Assembly (NCBI GenBank): GCA_023247875.1
Contig: JAHFFQ010000057.1
Coordinates: 1-8,707 of the forward strand
From: Candidatus Omnitrophota bacterium
Lineage (GTDB): Bacteria > Omnitrophota > Gorgyraeia > Gygaellales > Profunditerraquicolaceae
Direction of reading: 5' to 3'
DNA length: 8,707 bases
Each line of letters starts with the position of its first letter. Position 1 is the stretch's first letter. Under the pieces are notes generated by a model. The model did no database searches, was not told the DNA's origin, and worked only from the letters and a program-made list of their open reading frames with translations. A program made the position numbers and the translations under genes. Shown in pieces: positions 4,607 to 8,707 of this stretch.

Positions 4607-6169
4607 ATGAAAAGAACATTGTTAACTTCCGTATTTATTTTCTTGTTAATCTTTGCATTTTTTATCCCGCATTTAAATGCGGAGGATCAGCCGGGCCTTG
4701 GCGGCTCAGAGCCGGTTATTTCTATGGATTTCAAGGATGCCAGTCTCCAGAATATCCTGAAGGCGTTTTCCATGCAATCCGGGATGAATTTTATCGCCAA
4801 TGAGGCGGTAAAGGACAGAAAGGTTACTCTTTATTTCGATAAAGTACCTTTGAGCCAGGCAATGAGCAAAATATTTAGCGCGAATAATCTCTCCTACGAG
4901 CTAGACAGCAAAGCCAATATTTTTGTGGTCAAGGACTGGGGAAAGATGGATATGGAGACGGTTACTAAAGTTTTTTATTTGAAATACGCCACAGTTTCAT
5001 CGTCATCCCTCAGAGAAGAGATGTCCTCTGTAAGGGTTGAGGGCAGTGGTGGAAGCTCTAAATCGGTCAGCTCCGGTAGCGACAGCTCTTCTGGTGGAGG
5101 AGGAAAATGGCAAGTGGAATCCGAATCAGGGATCACTTCGACAGTTAAAAAACTACTTACCAGCGGTATCGGTTCCTGCATGGAAGATTTCCGCACTAAC
5201 AGCCTCATTATCACGGATACCCCAATGAAGATGCAGCTGATCAGCCAGATAATCGCGTCCCTGGATGTACCGGTGCCCCAGGTAATGCTTGAGGTGGAGA
5301 TGCTGGATGTAGGCAAGGATACTATAGATAAGGTAGGATTTCAATTTGGGGATACCCCATTTGCGGCAGCTATTACCGGAGCCACGGCAAGTATGGGTTT
5401 TCCTTATAACGGCTGGGGTAAAATATTCAGCACCAATAATGGGACTATATCCATTAATCCTAATTCTTATCAGATGCAATTGGATTTTATAAGGACGCGG
5501 ACTGATACGAAATACTTGGCCCGGCCTAAGCTTCTTACCTTGAACAATGAAACCGCGGAGATAGCTATTACCAAGGATGAGGTGGTGGGAAGGGAAGATA
5601 CAACGGTCAATAACTCCGGTATTGCAACTACAACCAGCGTATTTAAAAGGTCAACTGACCTGAGCCTTACCAAAGAAGGGACAGGTATCTTTCTCCGGGT
5701 AACCCCGCAGATAAACCTTGAAACAAGCGAAGTTACCATGGCTATATATCCGAAATCAAGCGTCACATCTAGAAGCCCCCTGAGTGTTACTACTACCCCG
5801 CAAAATCTGCAATCAGATGTTGAAGTTAGAACTTCAAAGTCCATAGTTAAGATCGGAGACGGAGAAACCGTTGTTTTGGGCGGGCTTATCCATCAGGATA
5901 AAGCAGTGGAGTCTAAAAAATTACCTATATTAGGTGATATCCCCCTGCTCGGTTTGTTTTTTAGGCATAAAAATCAAACAAAGGATATTGAGCGCGAATT
6001 AATAATTTTTATTACCCCGCGCATCATAAAGAATAAAACCGGAAGCAATACTAAGCTTGCGCAGATAAGGAATATTCAGATGCCGGTCAGGGAGCAGGCT
6101 GCTACGGCAGGCATAACACGTGATTACATTATTAACTCCAATATGAACCAGTTTGAAAAGAAACACTAA
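4607..6169 (+). CDS. pilQ: Secretin, PilQ/GspD family outer-membrane pore
   Basis: A 520-residue secretin that forms the multimeric outer-membrane channel for the pilus or pseudopilus. It has a signal peptide likely cut after Ala25 (PHLNA), an N0/STN domain at about 37-108 (ISMDFKDASLQNILKAFSMQ), one further N domain at about 117-222 that ends in the usual TNSLIITDTPMKMQLISQII, and the secretin barrel from about 223 to 474. Clear signatures are PQVMLEVEMLDV, YLARPKLLTLNNETAEI, GDGETVVLGGLI, KLPILGDIPLLGLFFRHK and ELIIFITPRII. Residues 144-167 are an unusual run of Ser and Gly inside the N domain. It is short for the family: I see no AMIN domains and only one N domain after N0, with about 45 polar residues after the barrel that could take a pilotin or anchor role. 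PilQ is preferred over GspD because of the PilMNOP-type neighbours. Confidence 0.95.
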   Translation: MKRTLLTSVFIFLLIFAFFIPHLNAEDQPGLGGSEPVISMDFKDASLQNILKAFSMQSGMNFIANEAVKDRKVTLYFDKVPLSQAMSKIFSANNLSYELDSKANIFVVKDWGKMDMETVTKVFYLKYATVSSSSLREEMSSVRVEGSGGSSKSVSSGSDSSSGGGGKWQVESESGITSTVKKLLTSGIGSCMEDFRTNSLIITDTPMKMQLISQIIASLDVPVPQVMLEVEMLDVGKDTIDKVGFQFGDTPFAAAITGATASMGFPYNGWGKIFSTNNGTISINPNSYQMQLDFIRTRTDTKYLARPKLLTLNNETAEIAITKDEVVGREDTTVNNSGIATTTSVFKRSTDLSLTKEGTGIFLRVTPQINLETSEVTMAIYPKSSVTSRSPLSVTTTPQNLQSDVEVRTSKSIVKIGDGETVVLGGLIHQDKAVESKKLPILGDIPLLGLFFRHKNQTKDIERELIIFITPRIIKNKTGSNTKLAQIRNIQMPVREQAATAGITRDYIINSNMNQFEKKH

Positions 6170-7882
6170 ATGGTAAAAGAAAAATACTCAAAATTCGGGG
6201 AGCTCTTGGTTAAGGAGGGGCTTATTACCGCCAGCCAGTTGGAAACAGCTATCAGTTTGCAGAGGCAGGAGGGGGGCCGGCTCGGTGAGATCCTGGTTAA
6301 ATTGGGGATGATTAAGGAGGACCAGATGGTAACGGTCCTGGGAAAACAGTTGAATATGCCTTATTTTTCCCTTGGCACCGGGATGTTTAAGCCGGCCACT
6401 GACCAAGGCCTTGAGCACCTCATTCCCCAGGAGTTTGCTTATAAAAATTCGGTTTTGCCCCTTTCACGCACACTCAGGTCTTTGACTGTCGCGATGTTTG
6501 ATCCCCTGGATCTTATCCTTATTGATAACCTCAGGAAATTAACCGGCTGCGAGATAAACCCGGTGATCGCCACGCGTTCGGATATTACGAAAGCAATCGA
6601 GGAGTTTTACGGCAAATCCGCAATGCTTAAGGATGCCGTAAAATCAAGTTATGAGACGAATGTTTCAATTACCCAGGCGGAGGAGGATGTCGGTCAGGAG
6701 CTTAGTCTTGATAAGCTGATCGCCAGGGCAGAGGAAGCACCGGTCGTAAAATTGGTGGATCTGATAATCCGCCAGGCGATCAATGAGCGGGCCTCGGATA
6801 TACATATCGAACCTTTTAAAGATAAGCTCTCGCTGCGTTACAGGATCGACGGCAAGCTTTATGAAATACCCCCACCGGCAAAACATTTGCATTTACCGCT
6901 TGTTTCCCGCGTAAAGATCTTGGCCAAGCTTGATATCGCGGAAAAGAGATTACCCCAGGACGGGGCGATTTTAGTGCATATCGATGAACGGCCGATCGAT
7001 ATCCGCGTTTCAATCATCCCGACCATTTATGGGGAAAAAGCGGTCTTAAGGATCCTGGACCGGGGGAATACTGTTTGGGACCTGAACTTTATGGGGTTCG
7101 ATGCCAGGCAGCTTGAGCAGGTGCGCAAGGCGATTTTTTCCCCTTACGGGCTGGTTTTAGTTACCGGCCCTACAGGAAGCGGGAAATCAACCTCGCTTTA
7201 CGCGATTTTAAGCGAAATAAAAAATAACTCGGTGAATATTGTTACGGTCGAAGACCCCGTGGAATATAAGATTGATGGGGTCAATCAGGTGCAGATCAAG
7301 CCCGAAGTCGGGCTTACTTTTGCGACAACCTTGCGCAGTTTCCTGCGCCAGGATCCGGATATAATGTTCGTGGGAGAGGTCAGGGACCTGGAGACGGCCC
7401 AGATCTGCATCCGTTCTGCCCTTACCGGGCACCTGGTTTTGAGTACCTTGCATACGAATGATGCGCCATCTGCGGTAAACCGGCTTATGGATATCGGTAT
7501 CGAACCGTATATGCTTGCGCCTTCCCTGCGTATTGTTATTGCCCAGAGGCTTATCCGTAAGTTATGCCCGGATTGCAAAGAGGCATATGAGCCTTCTCCT
7601 GTCCAGCTTAAAAACGGCATTAAAGCCGAGTTGATTTACAGGGCCACGGGGTGCTCAAAATGCAATAATACCGGATACAAAGGGAGGACTTGTATTGTTG
7701 AAGTTATGCCGGTAACATTGGAGATCCAGGAGTTAATTAATCAAAGGGCTTCTTTTCAGAAGATACGTGAAGTTGCCAAGTCTGCCGGTATGAGTATTCT
7801 GTATGAGTCAGGGCTTAGAAAGGTTGAAAGCGGGGTAACTTCTTTAGAGGAAGTTCTTGCTGTTACCCTCGGAGGGGATTAA
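6170..7882 (+). CDS. pilB: PilB/GspE assembly ATPase with MshEN domain
   Basis: A 570-residue hexameric cytoplasmic ATPase that powers pilus or pseudopilus assembly. The N-terminal MshEN domain (about 5-145) has two 24-residue units, K8-Q31 and R37-Q60, split by five residues, the arrangement known to bind cyclic di-GMP. The N2 linker region contains ASDIHIEP (208-215). The motor carries Walker A GPTGSGKS (333-340), the Asp box VEDPVEY (360-366), Walker B DPDIMFVGE (395-403, Glu403) and the His box HLVLSTLHTN (421-430). Four cysteines, CPDC (466-469) and CSKC (495-498), form the zinc site of the assembly-type ATPases and argue against the retraction ATPase PilT. All key residues are present. 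The ATG follows the secretin stop with no gap and no clear ribosome binding site. GspE is the alternative name if the system secretes proteins. Confidence 0.96.
   Translation: MVKEKYSKFGELLVKEGLITASQLETAISLQRQEGGRLGEILVKLGMIKEDQMVTVLGKQLNMPYFSLGTGMFKPATDQGLEHLIPQEFAYKNSVLPLSRTLRSLTVAMFDPLDLILIDNLRKLTGCEINPVIATRSDITKAIEEFYGKSAMLKDAVKSSYETNVSITQAEEDVGQELSLDKLIARAEEAPVVKLVDLIIRQAINERASDIHIEPFKDKLSLRYRIDGKLYEIPPPAKHLHLPLVSRVKILAKLDIAEKRLPQDGAILVHIDERPIDIRVSIIPTIYGEKAVLRILDRGNTVWDLNFMGFDARQLEQVRKAIFSPYGLVLVTGPTGSGKSTSLYAILSEIKNNSVNIVTVEDPVEYKIDGVNQVQIKPEVGLTFATTLRSFLRQDPDIMFVGEVRDLETAQICIRSALTGHLVLSTLHTNDAPSAVNRLMDIGIEPYMLAPSLRIVIAQRLIRKLCPDCKEAYEPSPVQLKNGIKAELIYRATGCSKCNNTGYKGRTCIVEVMPVTLEIQELINQRASFQKIREVAKSAGMSILYESGLRKVESGVTSLEEVLAVTLGGD
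7871..7877 (+). promoter_or_regulatory. Ribosome binding site of pilC inside the pilB end
   Basis: GGAGGGG encodes the last glycines of PilB and precedes, by four bases, an ATG (7882) that shares one base with the pilB stop as TAATG. It decides the pilC start. Confidence 0.75.
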
Positions 7883-8707
7883 TGGCGAAATTTTATTATA
7901 TTGCCAGAAATAGTTCAGGGATCAAGGAGACAGGTTCAGAGGAAGGGGAAACCCGGGATGATGTGGCAATTACTCTCCAGTCCAGGGGGCTTACCGTTGT
8001 TACCGTTATACCCGAAAGCAGCCAGGCAACCGGCGGCCTTAATATTGCTGAGACCGCTAAGATAGTATTTAAGGCAAAACATGGCAGGGTTACCAATGAA
8101 GACCTGACATTATTTTGCCGGCAGCTGTCAACTTTGCTTGGTGCCGGGGTTACAATTCTTAAAAGCCTCGATATTATTTCTAAACAGGTAACCAGCAGGA
8201 AATTTCACGCGGTAATTATGGATTTAAGTAAAAACATGGAGGCGGGGTTAAGTTTCCATGAGGCAATGTCAAGACACCCCAAAATATTCTCTGATCTATG
8301 GGTGAATCTTGTGGAAAGTGGGGAGGCTAGCGGAAATCTGGCGGTCGTATTGAGCCGTCTTGCTACCTATCTGGAGAAAAACGAAGATTTTAAAAGGAAG
8401 GTTGTTTCGGCTTTGATTTATCCGGCGATCTTAACAGTCGCCGGCCTCGGCGCGCTTTTATTTATGTCGATAAAGATCGTCCCTACCTTTGCGGAGATAT
8501 TCAAAGGTTTTGGTATTACCTTGCCTTTGCTTACCCGGATACTGGTAGGAGTAAGCGATTTTCTCAGAAAAAACCTTCTTTTCTTATTATTGGCCGGAGG
8601 GGGGGCTGTTTTTGCTTTAAAAAAGTATATTCAGACCAAGGATGGCAGGAAGAGATTTGAAAAATTGGAGTTAAAGCTTCCCGTATTCGGGGAGTTCTTC
8701 CGGGCCC
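7882..8707 (+). CDS. pilC: PilC/GspF inner-membrane platform protein, 3' end outside window
   Basis: The first 275 residues of a protein that is usually about 400 long; the frame is open to the right edge. It begins MAKFYYIARNSSG, like GspF proteins, with a short cytoplasmic N-terminal domain (about 1-65). The first T2SSF domain lies at about 72-200: FCRQLSTLLGAGVTILKSL (78-96), VESGEASGNL (144-153), and a first membrane helix near 180-200 (SALIYPAIL, then VPTF). The phrase FAEIFKGFGITLPLLTRIL (203-221) is a strong family mark, and a second membrane helix spans about 231-249. The second T2SSF repeat lies mostly beyond the window. PilC sits on the ATPase and passes its motion to the pilin subunits. 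It overlaps the pilB stop by one base, so it belongs to the same operon. Confidence 0.95.
   Translation, partial: MAKFYYIARNSSGIKETGSEEGETRDDVAITLQSRGLTVVTVIPESSQATGGLNIAETAKIVFKAKHGRVTNEDLTLFCRQLSTLLGAGVTILKSLDIISKQVTSRKFHAVIMDLSKNMEAGLSFHEAMSRHPKIFSDLWVNLVESGEASGNLAVVLSRLATYLEKNEDFKRKVVSALIYPAILTVAGLGALLFMSIKIVPTFAEIFKGFGITLPLLTRILVGVSDFLRKNLLFLLLAGGGAVFALKKYIQTKDGRKRFEKLELKLPVFGEFFRA

Noticed and set aside
4975..5844. Reverse-strand open frames of 108-124 codons opposite the secretin
   Set aside because: The compositions (Ser/Thr/Val-rich) mirror the secretin codons; no family pattern or start signal is present.
6170..7882. Assignment of the ATPase as the retraction motor PilT
   Set aside because: It has an MshEN domain, 570 residues and a four-cysteine zinc site, all typical of PilB/GspE and absent from PilT.

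Overview
The window is a compact, entirely plus-strand stretch of a Gram-negative (diderm) bacterial genome carrying the core of a type IV pilus / type II secretion machine. A secretin, periplasmic export signals and an inner-membrane assembly platform imply two membranes. The gene set (PilM-PilN fusion, a separate small HTH gene at the operon head, a DUF2582-like winged-helix gene next to a PilX-like pilin, moderate GC, short intergenic gaps) resembles uncultivated PVC-type lineages such as Candidatus Omnitrophota. That assignment is from gene style only and is tentative.

Layout. Positions 1-972 hold the 3' part of a TPR-repeat protein whose start probably lies left of the window. Behind a plausible promoter (973-1000) come a small winged-helix protein (1019-1225) and, overlapping it by 8 bases, a PilX/GspK-like minor pilin (1218-1613). 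An AT-rich gap (1614-1803) carries three copies of TAAGTAAG, a near-consensus extended -10 promoter and a dyad centred on its -10 box. This starts the main operon: an excisionase-type HTH protein (1804-2013), a PilM-PilN fusion (2010-3557), PilO-like (3559-4086), PilP-like (4087-4596), a secretin of the PilQ/GspD family (4607-6169), the PilB/GspE assembly ATPase (6170-7882) and the first 275 codons of PilC/GspF (from 7882, running off the right edge).

How they work together. The ATPase with its N-terminal MshEN domain (predicted cyclic di-GMP binding) drives the PilC platform to extract pilin subunits. The PilMN-PilO-PilP chain links this cytoplasmic motor across the periplasm to the secretin pore in the outer membrane. 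The PilX-like protein is a likely minor or initiating pilin; no major pilin, prepilin peptidase or PilT is visible here. The parts are of known families. The unusual elements are the HTH gene translationally coupled to pilM, with candidate operator sequences upstream; the PilM-PilN fusion, whose nucleotide-binding motifs look degenerate; and the reduced secretin with a Ser/Gly-rich insert. I do not see a wholly new system.
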